A DNA stretch of 64,000 nt, taken from Amborella trichopoda (Eukaryota > Streptophyta > Magnoliopsida > Amborellales > Amborellaceae). Position 1 is the first letter of the stretch, and the number at the start of each line of letters is the position of its first letter. Below, one piece after another: positions 33,780 to 46,149 of the stretch. Under the pieces are notes generated by a model that did not search any database, had not been told where the DNA came from, and saw only the letters and a list, made by a program, of their open reading frames with translations. Made by a program: the position numbers and the translations under genes. The stretch is taken from positions 2,086,956 to 2,150,955 of the forward strand of contig NW_006499801.1 in NCBI RefSeq assembly GCF_000471905.2. Reading direction: 5' to 3'.

Positions 33780-36700
33780 TAGAGGAGCTGAAGAGATTCG
33801 AGAGCAAAATTTGGTAGAAAGGAGAGCCCTACAAGTTTATCTAAGATTAGAAGTACATTTGTACCAAAGGTCTTGGGACACGGGGCTGGATGAAAGGGAC
33901 AAATATCCCAAATGATTGCATGCCATGGCCAACCCTAGAAGGCATAGAAACCTAATCCAGGAGGTCAAGAGTTTTTATGGTATACAAGATATAGATGAAA
34001 AAAATACAAAGATACCATTTACTTTTAGTACAAGGCGGTCACAACTATTTTTGTCCATCAAATTTCAAATAAGATGGTGGTAAGTATACTTGTGACTAAA
34101 TTCAAAGCCCAACAAAAAAAATTCTTGAACTTTGTGGTACACTCCTAACCATCCAATTGGACATCTGATGGCAAGGATTAGTTATGACCTCCTTGTACTA
34201 AAGATAAATGGTCTCATGGTATACAATCCCAGACATAGAGAGACATTCTAAGGTACTTTAAGGTAACATATCAGGAAGAGGGGAGAGTGAGACCATCGCT
34301 GTCCTTCGAAGAAGTCCCCTTTGAGAAGATTCACCGAGAAAGCAAGCTATGAGAAGAAGTGGCCCTTGATGAGGAGTTTCAAAAAGCTGTCTATAGCTCC
34401 GGAAGAGATAGGGCACTGAAGCCGAATGGTTTCCCAATGGCCTCTCCATGATTTCTGGGAGATGCTGAAGGATGAATTTTTTGAAATGTTCATAGGGTTC
34501 TTTGTAGCTGCAAAATTAATAAGGCATTGAATTCTTCCTTCATTTCTTTGTACCAAAGAAAGGAGGGTTCAAAGACACAAGACCCATCATCTTGCTGGGG
34601 AGTGTAATGAAATATTGGCAAATTCGCTGGCCTAGACTCAGGGAAGTGTTATCAAAGGTCATTTCCTTGCCTAAAGCTGTGTTTGTTTAGGTTGATGGGG
34701 AAATTTTTGCCCATGAGTGTATCCATGCCGCATATGTGAAGGGTAGGCAAATCCCTGATGGCGGAACGGTCGTCCATGACTGCAAGATCTTGGGACAAAG
34801 CAGCAGAGTAGGGGTGGTAAGTTGGACCTTAGGAAGGTGTATGACAGGGTGAACAGGTCCATACTAGAGTCATCACTCGATGATGGGATGATGGGCTTTA
34901 CAGATAGATACAGAAGGCGAATCTCAGGCTTTCAGTCATCAGTCCATTTTTCCATCTTGATCAATGAAGAACCGAAAGTATACTTCCCAGGCCAAAAATG
35001 ATAAAGATAACGGGATCCCTTTTCCCCTTTGCTTTATTCAATAGTGGCTGAATCTTTAGCTGCATGTTATCCTATGTGTATCAATCTGGGGGATACTTAC
35101 AGGGATCAAATCTCTCCCTAGAGGTCCTGTTATTAAACACTTGCAGTGTGCTGACAATACCATGGTGTTTTGCCAGTCAAGTTCCAAAGAAATGAACCTA
35201 TTTCTATTTTTGAGGTACAATGTCGTTTGCTGCAGGTATTAGGGTAATTTGAAAAATACTAATCTGGTAGGGGAATTGATCCCGAATGAGAAGTTGGCTG
35301 ACCTGGCAAAATGTGTGGACTGTGATACAGATAAATTGCCAAACAAAAACTTTGAGTTACCCTTGTAAAACCAGTAAAACAGATATGAATTGGGTGCTAG
35401 AGAGATTTCAGAATATTTTATCGCATGGGGTTGTTTTTTTTTTTTTGTGTGGGGAGGAGGGGAATTGGGAAGGGGGGAGTCAGTGGGATTAGCCTAATCA
35501 AATCAACTTTATCTAATCTCCCTATTTATTGTATGTCTTTATTTAGGTCCCTTCCTTGATGGCAAAGGAGATTTATAGACGACGAAATGATTCTTGTGGG
35601 AAGACTTCAACAAATACCTCGTTTTCACTTGGTTTGATGGGGACCTAAAACACCAGGTGTCTATGTCTTAGGAAAGATTAAAGGGAAAAATTGGGCTTGC
35701 ATTATCACCTTTTAGACAAGTCTTGAAAACAAGTAGAAGACAGAAGTACCAGAGTGGCTAGTAAAGTGCCTCCAAAGCACTTTAAGTAATTTGGGCAGGC
35801 ATAGCGAGCTGTGGATCAGCATTCATGCTCAACATCAGGAAAAATGTCGGAAGTGGACAAGCACGAGGTTTGGCTAGACCATTGGATCAGAGAAGGTCCC
35901 CTATGCTTCCCTATCAGAAATAGTGGGTGAAGGATGCAAGATAGTATGGACCCAGGACTCATACTGGCGCTTAAAGATGAAGAATGTGGGTCCTTTATGG
36001 CTACGGTTGACATGCTTCAGAAGTTCTTCCTGGTAACCAAAAGAGATCTTGACTCTTGATTGTAAAGGAGATTTCTCTATAAATTCCATGCATTGTTGCC
36101 TAACTTTGGAGCTTAGAAGCTGATTCAGTGCTTAGCAGGGCTTCAAACATCCCTGGTTTGCGGAAGAACCAGGCTTGGATGGCTGGTTGCTTTAAACAGA
36201 GTGCTCACAATAGATCATCTGATGACAAAAGATATGCCAATTATGTGCAAAGACAACGAGGAAACAGTAAATCATATTTTTATACGCTGCCCACCATTGA
36301 GAACTGTTCTTTCATGTTACAATTGCTTGATTTCACCTGAGTCCTGCCCTCTTTGTACCCTGCTAAAGCAGCAGTTCACCCCCACAATTGCCAAAAACGG
36401 GCATCACTCTCAGGAGATTAACACTGTTGGCAATTGTATTAGTGATTTGGCAAGAGAGGGAATATAAAAGACTTAAAAGGTAAAAGACGCAGGATGGATA
36501 AGATTAATGATAAACTAAAGGTCACTATTATATATTAAGCTAAAGTCAAGAATGAGTTTTGGGGTTATTCAGTAACTGATTTCAAAAACCACTGGAGGGA
36601 GATTGCATACACAAAAGCAAGAAGACAAAAGAGACCTTGCAAATGGCATACACCACATGGAGGTGCATCGAAGCCAAATTCTAATGAGAACTGCACAAGA

Positions 36701-36930
36701 GAAACCAGAATGAGAGCTGCACAAGGGAAACCAGGTCCAGCAGGAGCAGGAGGCATGATAAGGGATCATTTGGGGAAGATCCTCTTGACAATCTCTGGGC
36801 CCCTTTCATCTTTGCAAATCCAAACGCTGAATCACGGACTGCTCCTCGACTTAGAAATTGACCAAGCCGGACTTCTATCATTATTGAGGGTTATTCCAGC
36901 GATGCAATTGCTTGGGCCAAAAAGGAAACA
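33780..36930 (+). mobile_element. Decayed L1-type LINE (ORF2 remnants)
   Basis: Pieces appear in the order expected of a plant L1 ORF2, with stops and frameshifts. They are: the linker before reverse transcriptase (around 33790-33970, reading ...YQRSWDTGLDERDKY then HAMANPRRHRNLIQEV), the start of reverse transcriptase (34290-34480, SFEEVPFEKIH and KAVYSSGRDRALKPNGF), 'LDLRKVYDRVNRS' (about 34810), a degenerate catalytic site CADNTMVFC (35146-35172, Asp replaced by Asn), a zf-RVT region (LTIDHLMTKDM...ETVNHIFIRCPP, 36203-36300) and an RNase H start (GKPGPAGAGGMIRDHLGKIL, 36724-36783). It is inactive, 5'-truncated, and interrupted by the MITE at 33977-34226. Confidence 0.85.
33977..34226. mobile_element. 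MITE-like element (family D), copy 2, nested in the LINE
   Basis: It interrupts LINE reading between 'VKSFYGIQDID' and the reverse transcriptase start. Its two ends are inverted: left 'gataccatttacttttag' with 'tacaaggcggtcac', right 'gaggtc'-type partner 'gacctccttgtactaaag' then 'ataaatggtctc'. The arms extend about 70 bases. ATGGTATACAA is present as a direct repeat at 33977-33987 and 34216-34226 and may be a target duplication, although part of it also occurs in copy 1. Confidence 0.65.
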
Positions 36931-39599
36931 CCATATCCTTGGTGCCTAAAAAACGTCTTCAAAGAGATAAGGAATTGATTTGCAGAAGTCAGAAATACAA
37001 TACAATTCTCATCACGAGAAACTGATGATGAGTCCTGACGACTCGGCTGAGGAAGGAATATCCTAACAATCTTTTAGTGAATTGATATAGTGACTAGAGA
37101 GCCTCTTTACAGAGGTTTCCTTGTAGAGCCTTCTGTACATGGACTAAGTTCTGTAAAGATTATCCCTACTTGCATATCAATTCTTTAGAGAATGAAATTA
37201 AAGTTACCATATTTCAGGAAAAAAATAGAAAAGTCTCGCAACAATCTCTCCTCCCCTGACAATTTCTCAAACGTATACTGTTCAGCCAATGTTACATTAC
37301 TAAACAACAACAGTTTAGTTGGCTCACCATTGGTGACTAACCTTAACCACAACCTAATTGGTAGTGAAATGGCTCATCATTTTTTATTTTTTTTTGAATA
37401 TGTGAAATGGCTCATCATTTGTGACTAACCTTGACCACAACCTAATTGGTGGTAAAAAAAACCCACTTACGAGTTGGTTTACCAAAGCACTAAACTACTC
37501 TTTATTTCTTAGTTGTGTCATTCTCCGTAATATAGCATGCAAGTTACCTAAGTAATAGTTGTTTTCAACAATCAAGATAACTCAAGCGCATAACTTAAGT
37601 GGAAGGCCCTTGCTGGTGCCAACTTTAGGTTCATCCCCAGCTTACCCATCAAAAACAGAAAAAAAATCATCAAACTAACTCAAGCTTCAGATTTTAATAG
37701 TATACTTCTTATGCATGTTGGGTAGATAATCTCCATTGATTGAGGCATTCTACCAATTTCACTCAAAGTTTCACAAGTTGATGCGCTAATAAAAGAACAA
37801 AGAAAAAAGAAGAAGACAAATCCACTCATTTTATGAATCAATAGAAGGCTCTAATACACCAGCCCCAGCTGATAAAAGAGTAAGCACTCTGAGATTGAAT
37901 CCATTAAAACAACGGTTTTAGAAACGATAGCAGGCAGAGGTAAGCATCAAGGAAATACACTAATGCAATCCTCTTATTAACCAGTCACCACTATTCCCTA
38001 AAGACATATTCTAGATGTGCATAACCCAAAGTTTTCTGATAGAAATTATATCGTATTCAATTATTAAGTCATTAGGGAGCACATCAAGGAGGCACTTGTT
38101 GAATGGTAATTGATAAGGAAGAAATTTTGGGGTCATGAAGTTGTTGAGCTGATAAGGAATTCGAGAGACCTATTGACATAGCTAACTCCAGGCCCTTTTT
38201 CGAAAAACCACACCTCCTGGTGTGGTGAAGCTGAACTTCGACGTGTTTTGTAATGGTCACTAGTGACCAGCTTGTATTGATGACTTTTATGGGAAGGTGA
38301 TCTTAAGATCTTTCAGGTCTGATCTCGACCCTATGGGATTTAGGAGGATATGTATGCCTTACTTATGGCACAAAGCAATGATACCTAGTTGAATGTGGTT
38401 TCTTACCCCCTATTTCATAATATGCCCCAGTGACATTTTGTCCACTTATTTGTCAAACGTGTTATTATTCTGACTATCTATAAGATTTTCATGTGAATGA
38501 ACAACAGTTGCCAATACTTATAAAATAAAATAGCCACTAATGAAGAAATACAGCTGCTCATTTTTAGCCTCACTTGGAGACTCATACTTGACCCCTTATT
38601 TCTCTCTCGCCCCAAGTCCGTCCATTTCCTCTTTCTACCCCATTGGTTTTACCTCTTGCCCCCCTTTGCCTAAAACTGAGTGTATTGGTGTCAGACAGTC
38701 TAAAATGCTTCCTCATATCTTTTTGAACAGTGATTTTTGTAACATGCAGATGCCTTGCTCTACCCTTGCCTCGCAAGACCTATGAGAAAATTTGTATGGA
38801 AAGAAGCAAATAGTAAGCAGCTTTACCATTTTATTTAATACAATGCAGAAAATTTCGTCTCCATAAAAAAGGATACCAACAAATAAAGTAGAAGACAATG
38901 TATTCAACGATAAACTAATCCAGATGAGGGATATGCTTGCAATGGAACTAGGTCGACTCTTTTTCTTTTTAAGGGTAAAATTAGAATGACTTCTATCTAT
39001 TATTTGCTCGCTGCTGTCTCTTTTTATTAATCTTTCTCATAGAAATATCCCACAATAAATGCTAAAAACTATATAAGAATCAACAAAAGGAACATCAATA
39101 AGCATATGGCAGACCATGCATGTAATGTTAGTAAAAGAAAGCAAGTGGATGGACTTCTGATAGCATGTAATGAAATAATAATAATATAGAAACATCCATC
39201 TTTAGAATAGTTTAGATTTAACCCTTCTTTCAATCAGTATATCCTTGAACCGTAACTTTCCAAATCAATAAAAATCTCACAAATCTTTGCAATAACCATT
39301 ATGAGCATCGAGGAACAACTTAATCCTGCATTAGAAATACACATGCAACTCCAACAGGTAGGCCCCTTCCCCACCCCTCCCCCCTCCCCACCCCAAAAAA
39401 ACAAAAAAAAAAAGACGTTGACACCCAAATGTAAGAAGGTAAGAGGAATGTCGCATAGCAAAGCCACTCGTTAGTACAAAATTGCTAAATCTAAAGTAAG
39501 CCAATTACAAACATATCAAAGGAGAAAGAAGCAAACAAACCAACTTCAAGGCCAATCCAAATTGGGAAAATGCACATTTGAATTTTAAAATAGACTCTC
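36931..39599. other. Intergenic between LINE and MBD gene
   Basis: No intact gene. It includes a direct repeat of 'aaatggctcatcattt' with 'gtgactaaccttgaccacaacctaatt'-type text near 37310-37450 (two copies about 90 bases apart) and a small RNase H-like fragment at 38150-38330. Confidence 0.5.
38150..38330 (+). mobile_element. LINE-type RNase H fragment
   Basis: The + strand reads PPGVVKLNFDVFCNGH at about 38208-38255, followed by two stops, then DDFYGKVILRSFRS. This matches the plant LINE RNase H opening (PPxGWxKLNxDGxxxGN...GxVIRDxxG) in order. It is a broken remnant, possibly displaced from the LINE that ends near 36930 or from another copy. Confidence 0.5.
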
Positions 39600-40516
39600 T
39601 CAATCATCTTCCACTTTGCTCTTGACATTCCTGCTTTTATCATCGCCGCTCTCCCTCTTCCTCAGAAACATATCATTCATTATCTTTGGAACTGTAAAAC
39701 AAAACTGAGAAACATCAACCCCAGCTTCTTTGTACTCCGATTTTGAGTCCAAGAACTTCCCAATCTCTGAAGGGGCCCTAACTTTTTTCCCTGTTGGTGT
39801 TGTATAATGAGCATCAATCTTAGAATAACACCTTCTGAGAACCAGTTCCCTTTCAAACCCTTGGGGTGGTTTTGGGAGGTTGGGTTTATCAATAATCCAA
39901 ATACGGCTCGCATCGTACTCCAAATCAGCGGGATCATCACAAGAAACATTTGGGTTTTTGTTGCAGTACCATGGATCCTCAATAAAGCTTGCCCTTATGG
40001 TCTCAAACTCATGCTTGGATCCAACTGACCTCCATTTCATGCACTTGTAGCATTGTACAGCATATGCACCTGGGGTGTAGTTAAACTTTTTGGGTTTTTT
40101 CTGGACCATAACCATAAAAATAAATAGTATTCAACAAGGATTGGGTTCAATTATGCAGGAACTCAATCAAAATCGACTGAACAAATGCCTTTTTTTCCTT
40201 TATTCTTGGTGGGCTTCATTGGCTTCAAACAAATATCAAAGGTAAAAAGAAAAAAGAGAGAGAAAATACATATTAAAGGTTCAATAGTGAAGGATTAAAG
40301 CAAGAGAGTATATATTTTCTTGTTTTGACGATAGCTAAGATGATTATGGTTGAAGATATATTTTCTGATTTTTCATCAACACAGAGAACAACTTAAATGA
40401 AATTCCACGTTGGTTCTTGCAATTTTCATTTAATTATGGAAAATAAAGGGAAATTTTCATAAAAATTAGATGGAAAATCATACCTTCATAAGAGAGGATT
40501 CTTTCTCCATGGTCAT
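39600..40516 (-). CDS. Methyl-CpG-binding domain protein with CW-like zinc finger, 177 aa
   Basis: Two exons on the minus strand: 40516-40484 (MTMEKESSLMK) and 40100-39600, joined in phase 0 across a 383-base GT-AG intron; stop TGA at 39602-39600. An in-frame TAA lies upstream of the first ATG, so 40516 is the earliest possible start; the ATG at 40510 is an alternative two codons later. Residues C28, C31, C57 and C65 with W34 and W55 form the CW-like zinc finger (VQCYKCMKWR ... DPWYC ... SC). From about residue 66 the MBD follows: DDPADLEYDASRIWIIDKPN, PPQGFERELVLRR, TPTGKKVRAPSEIGKFL. This arrangement matches the small Arabidopsis MBD1/2/4/12 group, nuclear proteins linked to chromatin. Whether this one binds methylated DNA cannot be read from sequence. 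The short basic C-terminus (KRESGDDKSRNVKSK) may be a nuclear signal. Confidence 0.88.
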
Positions 40517-40639
40517 CGCTATGTGCCGGCACCAGAACTGGTCCCTTTTTTATGGATATATTGTTCACGAATACTGTGCTACCTGTTTGTACACTGCATG
40601 AATATTTACTGGGACCATATAAGGCACCCCCATTAGGTT

Positions 40640-40970
40640 TCATAAGAACATGCGCACCTTTAAATTTGACTGAAAGATGTAATTTCGGTATCGGAAACCT
40701 AATATTTTTTGAAAATCTGTGTTCAATTCTATATAAAATTTAAATTTTCAAAAATGATGTAAATCGAGTGGTAAATACTTAAAAATATTGAAAATAGATA
40801 TTCTAGGTAACATTTTACAAGATGCACTACTTCAAATCTTAAATTTTTATTTTTATTTTTTTATGTCCATGCAACTGAATATCGAGATGATCAATTGGAA
40901 CTCTTTTTCACAGGATTTTTGAGGTAGACCTTACTTCTACAGTACAAAGTTATAACTGTATATAAATTTT
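40640..40970 (-). mobile_element. Long-TIR MITE family B, copy 3 (upstream of the MBD gene)
   Basis: It lies in minus orientation: the core appears as 'gagatgatcaattgg' (40881-40896), preceded by 'tatgtccatgcaactg' and 'aagatgcact', the inverse of the order in copy 2. The right side ends 'tttgaggtagacctta'. It starts about 125 bases upstream of the MBD start codon, so it overlaps the likely promoter or leader. Confidence 0.65.
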
Positions 40971-42550
40971 TTTCTTTTTTTTTTACCTGGTTTTGGTGCA
41001 TTAGCCTACTCACATATTTTATTGTGTGTCCTGGTATATCAAATGCCCATCTCTTAAAATGGTGCCTCTACTAAAGGCCAAAATAGATGGTGGAAAAATA
41101 TAAAAATAAAAATATTTTTATTTTAAAATATATAAATTCATTATCTTTGTCATGGTTGAGATTAACGAACCTTAAAATTTTGAATGGACACACAAAAGTA
41201 GGCGATTTGGCATACTCACAAAATACTTATTATTTCTTTTAAGTAGGTTTCAACTTTCATTTTATGGAACATAGACACATATGTGCATAGTTCATGTTTG
41301 TGGTGACACATTAAAACACGATACTCATATATGATGCTTGATAAGTTCAGACACTCCTTTTTGTATTTTACTGATAATGATATTATCAAAATATTTTATA
41401 TCATTTAGGATCTCACAACCTCAGGGATTGTTGTATCTGAAAGTACAGTTTTAAAGTTGGTATTGTTTAATATTTGTAACTGTGTCAAACATTACCATGA
41501 GTATCTGTGCTGTTGCACCATGATTCTAACCAGGTCAATATCATATTGGTGGATATAGAAGGCAAATGTCATAAGAAACACAACCATCTTGCCCATTTCT
41601 AAATTTTGGAGATGCAGCCTCTTCAAGCCATAATTTTACTTCAATAAAAAAGAGTCATGTATACACCTTCTATGCATGATAATGTCTCAATATTGAATAG
41701 GTACAATCTAATTTTTAGAGGGCAAGATCTAAGTATTAGAAAACTCAAAATTTAATTATTACTTTTTAAATCATAATCTACAAAATTTTTAGGTGGTTCC
41801 CAAAATTATAGAATGAAAAAATCCTCCCAACAAGGTGTTCAAACTGAGGGAGTAGATGTACACCATGCTATCGTGGGAGCATAATATATACGTAATGTTC
41901 ATACATGGTGTTTTTCTCGGTGGAAAAAATAAACCCAACAAAGTTATATTAGTAATTGTCAAAAGGTTATGAGGGCATATACTATGCTCCAAATATTTAC
42001 TTAGGAGAATTTTTTTAGTCTAAAATTTTGAGAAACACATAATAGTTACTAGATTATTTTTAATTTAAATTTTAAATATTATGATACTTAGATCTTCAAA
42101 AATTGGATGATCTCTATTCAATCTTGAGGCATATGCTTTTTCGAGAACAAAGAGAGTTTATTTTGAAAAGGTTTTTTGACGAGACTATTATATGGGTTAT
42201 AAAGATTACATTCCAAAATTTGCTATCTAAAAAAAAGTATCCATAGAATGTGTTTTGTCTTAGGGAGGAAATTGACAGAATTTACCTTAGGGATGATGAA
42301 ATCTTTAGCAAATATTATAAGGGAAACTCCCATATTTTTCCTACAGTGTATAAGTTATATACTTTCCCATCCCATACAACTATCCAATTTAGATCAAGTG
42401 AGCCACATACCGTTTGATCTAGACCTGACGCCTCAAAGTATTTTATTTTTAATTTCTTCTACAAATCATATAAATATGAAATTTGGTATGTATCATCTCA
42501 ATAGGATGCACCTCAAAAAAATTGAAAATATTTTTGAAAAATTAAAAGAT

Positions 42551-42583
42551 CAAAATACCCCTAAAAGTTTTAGGGGTATTTTG
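42551..42583. repeat. Perfect inverted repeat (16-base arms, 1-base loop)
   Basis: CAAAATACCCCTAAAA, a single G, then TTTTAGGGGTATTTTG form a perfect hairpin that extends a little further with a wobble. The 'ggtattttggtca' part recurs near 352, 30610, 46060 and 63446. Confidence 0.85.
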
Positions 42584-45500
42584 GTCATTTTATTTTATCA
42601 AAAATATTTTTAAAATGTTATTTGCAGGTGCGAGTTTAAGAGAGGAATGGACTCCCAAAATTAGGTGTGAAAATGTTTTATGGATATAAAACTAAAAATA
42701 AAACAATGTAGAGGAGTGGCATTGTAATTAGGTCTAACTCAGTTGTTCATCCAGATTGGATGGTTGGATAGGGGGAAGTATATAATTTATATACACTGGG
42801 GAAAATATATAGTTTACATACACTAGGGGAAGTATAAAAAGATTTCTCACTATTATATGTTTGCTAGTATATTTGCTCCCAAAAATAAAAACTCAATCTA
42901 GGAGCATGGTTAGGATCCCAAATTTCAGAATTGCAACCTTCCCAACCTAATCGGGTAGGGGGCTTTCTCCCCCACTGAGTTACCCAAAAAAAACGATCAA
43001 CGTCACTGGCATATGTTTGATTGATTTTAGCAATCTTCATACACATAAATTATGTGTTTTGATTTTTGAGACATGTAGAAAGGTTTCTCATATGTGATTT
43101 ATTTGTCTCTTTGCTTATGTATTGCTACGTAAAAACATAAATGTGAGCCACAACTTGTCACTGAGGTTTAGATGTGTAGTTAATATAAGAAAAAAATCTA
43201 TTAAATGGCCAAACCACTTTACAAAACTATTGAAATTATTATTTAAGTTTCATTGCATCCAAAGATGTTTTTAAAAATGTTATAAAAATGATTAAATTGT
43301 CTTTATTCAGGATTAAGAATCTCGATCAAATAATGATATTTTAGTATTTAACCCTACTCAAGTGGCGTGAGCCAAATGATGTTAATATTCTTGAATGCTC
43401 ATGATCAGGAAAACGGTGTTGCTAACCTTGAACAACTGTAGTATCATATAATTTTACCCCCTCCATTTAATCAAAATTACCAAATGCCCTGACCTTTAAA
43501 AGGCCCCCTATTTTCACATATTTTATATAAGGAGATATCTGAATGATATAAAACCTAAAAAGCAACCACGTTGACGTTGAGGAGGATGATTTGACTACCT
43601 TGATAATTGTATTAACTATTTTAATTATTTAAATAATCTTTTTCCTACAGTAAAATTTATAAAAGAGGCTTCTAATACATTCCCCTATCTATGAGCTCTT
43701 ATTGCAAGAACTAAAAATCAGACTTAAGTGGCTGTTTGAGTGTACCTTGCATGTATATTATCGCTAGCATCAAATGCGATTAAGATCGAAATTGTTTTTA
43801 CTCTAAAGCAGGTAAAACATGTTTAGGGCTTTTGCGTTTCATCACTCTTTAAATAAGCAGGGCTTAGGAAGTGACATAAAACATACATGATACTATAGTT
43901 TTTTTTTTTTTTCTCTTAAGGTAACTCAGTGGAGAAGACAAACCCCTACCCGTTTTTTTTTCAAATACGTTAGGAGTTAGCTTTTTGAAATTATCAAAGA
44001 GTGGTGTCAGTAGGATGAAAACGACAACGTAACAACTAGGTATGGGGGTGCTACCTCCACGACCCAACCCCTTCCCAATAGTTTTTGCACTCCCGAGTTA
44101 CAAAGCATGATTATATGTGTAGTGATACATACAAACATAACCTTCAAAAAATAAACCAGTGGGCTCTCTCTCCCTCCTTTCCTTTTTTGGACTTAACCCT
44201 CCTCCCTACATGAGTGAGCATTTGGCACGTGCCTTCATACAATAAATAAATGGCTAGTGGCCAAAAAAAACCCTCACCTCTTGTCTTTAAAATATAAATT
44301 GCAAGAAAATTCTTATGAATACAAAGGACAAATGACCTAAAAATAAGAAAGGGAAAGAGCATCTCTTTCTTCTCTCTCCTCAAGCATTTCTCTCTCTAAA
44401 AATAGTAAATGTACCTCTTGTGCACTCTTTCTCTCACACTTTCATGCTTATCCATAGCCTCACACTTACAAGAGCAATATCTTTTGAAAAATAAAGAAAA
44501 AAAAATGAAAAACTCTTAAAAATGCTAAAAGAATCCTAGGATTAGTAAAAGTGAAAATTACCAGCAGGCCCAAATTATTATCATATAAATACAAGGATTA
44601 CCTATTTAGGAAAATAATCAAATTGGCCCATTAATTAACATTAACACAATGTCTATATTCATTGGTGGATTTAAGTGCATTGCATTTAGACATGCAGTGA
44701 GAGATAGAGGAGTAATAAGAAATCTTAAATTTGGTAAATTATTTTTAGAGTGTGAAATTTTCATAGTAAATATTATATGTTAAATATTTTTTAAAAAAGA
44801 GGAAAAGGAGTCACGGATGAAATTTAACGGGATTAAACTTTACGTTTTAAAAATATCATTTCTTAAATACGATTTTATATCTAGACTGGAAAATGATAAG
44901 AATATTAGAATTGACACAACTTAAAAATATTACTCAATAGTAATCTTTTAAAGTACATATCTTGATACTTAAAACTATAAAATCTTCTAAAAGTTTTAAA
45001 TAAATAAAGCTAGTGTCCTTTTATGTAGTCAATATAGTATAATTATCTTTTACAATATTTAAAATTTTATATTTATTCTCATTAATTATAACAAGCATAC
45101 TAAAAGAAATTGCTTTATAATGACACGCTATTAACTAGTATTATAAGTATACTTATCATAGTTATATTTTTATTTAGGATAATAATAAGGGAAAATTACA
45201 AAAGCCCACATGATGCAACTTTCTTTATATTTTTTCCCCATCCAATTTTTTTGATGGCAACTTTTACCCTAAAGGACCCTCAAGTCAAAATCATAGTTTG
45301 GAAGATGAAAATACTTTTGTCCGTACATGAAGCCATCACATCACATATTACTGTCGGATTGGAACCCATACCAAAAATTGCCGAAACGCCTTTTCAAAAA
45401 GAGTATACCAAGTGTTGGACCGAGGCACCTAGAATTCACTGTACATGCCCCCTTCCCATAAAATTTCAAATTCAATTTATAGGATTTGCTTTGATTAAAA

Positions 45501-45694
45501 ATAGAAAGATCCTAATTCCCCTTGTATTTCTAGGACACCTGCCCTACAGTCTCGAACTGGTCACTTCTTATTCTTGTGTCATTTGTCCATTTATTATCTG
45601 CGATCTGGTGTATGTACAAAGTTCATAAAAACGGCTACGATGACAATAAATAGATAATTCTATAACAACTTTGAGTTTGGTTTCCTTTCAGCAG

Positions 45695-45762
45695 AAGAGG
45701 CCGGGGCGTTCGAGTTTTACATTTCGCATAAGAGGCCGGAGCGTTCGAGTTTTACATTTCGG
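45695..45762. repeat. 35-bp tandem repeat, two copies
   Basis: AAGAGGCCGGGGCGTTCGAG followed by 'ttttacatttcg' at 45695 is repeated at 45730 with one change (GGAGCG). It is an isolated GC-rich patch in AT-rich surroundings. Confidence 0.85.
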
Positions 45763-46149
45763 CCGATTCTCGATTGGACATAACCAACATTTTATAATAT
45801 ATGAGGTAATACTGCCCTAAAGATATAAAAATTTATCAAAAAGGCTTTTGTTTCTTAAAAAATAAAAAATAAAAAGGTCAAACAGACGTTTTCCTCACAA
45901 CGTAAAAATTTATCAGTCTATTGAATTTTATTATTTTTAATATTCAATTTTAAATATATCAAAGTCTTCCATGAATGAGCTGAATTTATTTCCCAGCCAA
46001 ACCAAAAAAGCCTTCGAAAGATTGTAAATAAAGTCCTCGTCAAAGATTGTATCTAAGGGCATTTTGGTCAAATAAAAAATTATCCAATGGGCTTTATATC
46101 AGTTTGCAGGAATCAATTTTTTCTTTGTCATTGACAAAGGTGGTGCCGT

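Larger units (their letters stand above)
40971..46149. other. Large AT-rich intergenic region, no gene seen
   Basis: 5.2 kb with no recognisable protein. The ORFs at 42248-42613 and 45110-45628 are low-complexity or AT-driven and have no matching family. Contained structure: a perfect hairpin at 42551-42583, a 35-bp tandem repeat at 45695-45762, and CT-rich stretches near 44160-44440. Confidence 0.5.

Noticed and set aside
40101-40115. ATG-containing extension (MVMVQ) of MBD exon 2 on the minus strand
   Set aside because: These bases end in CAG before the conserved residues and are read better as the intron acceptor, because the upstream exon 40516-40484 joins in frame with a good donor.
42248-42613. 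121-codon ORF
   Set aside because: It overlaps the perfect hairpin and low-complexity AT-rich text. No protein similarity was recognised.
45110-45628. 172-codon ORF in the intergenic region
   Set aside because: Composition drifts from Ile-rich to mixed with no recognisable domain, and the ATG is set in AT-rich sequence. No splice or promoter context supports it.
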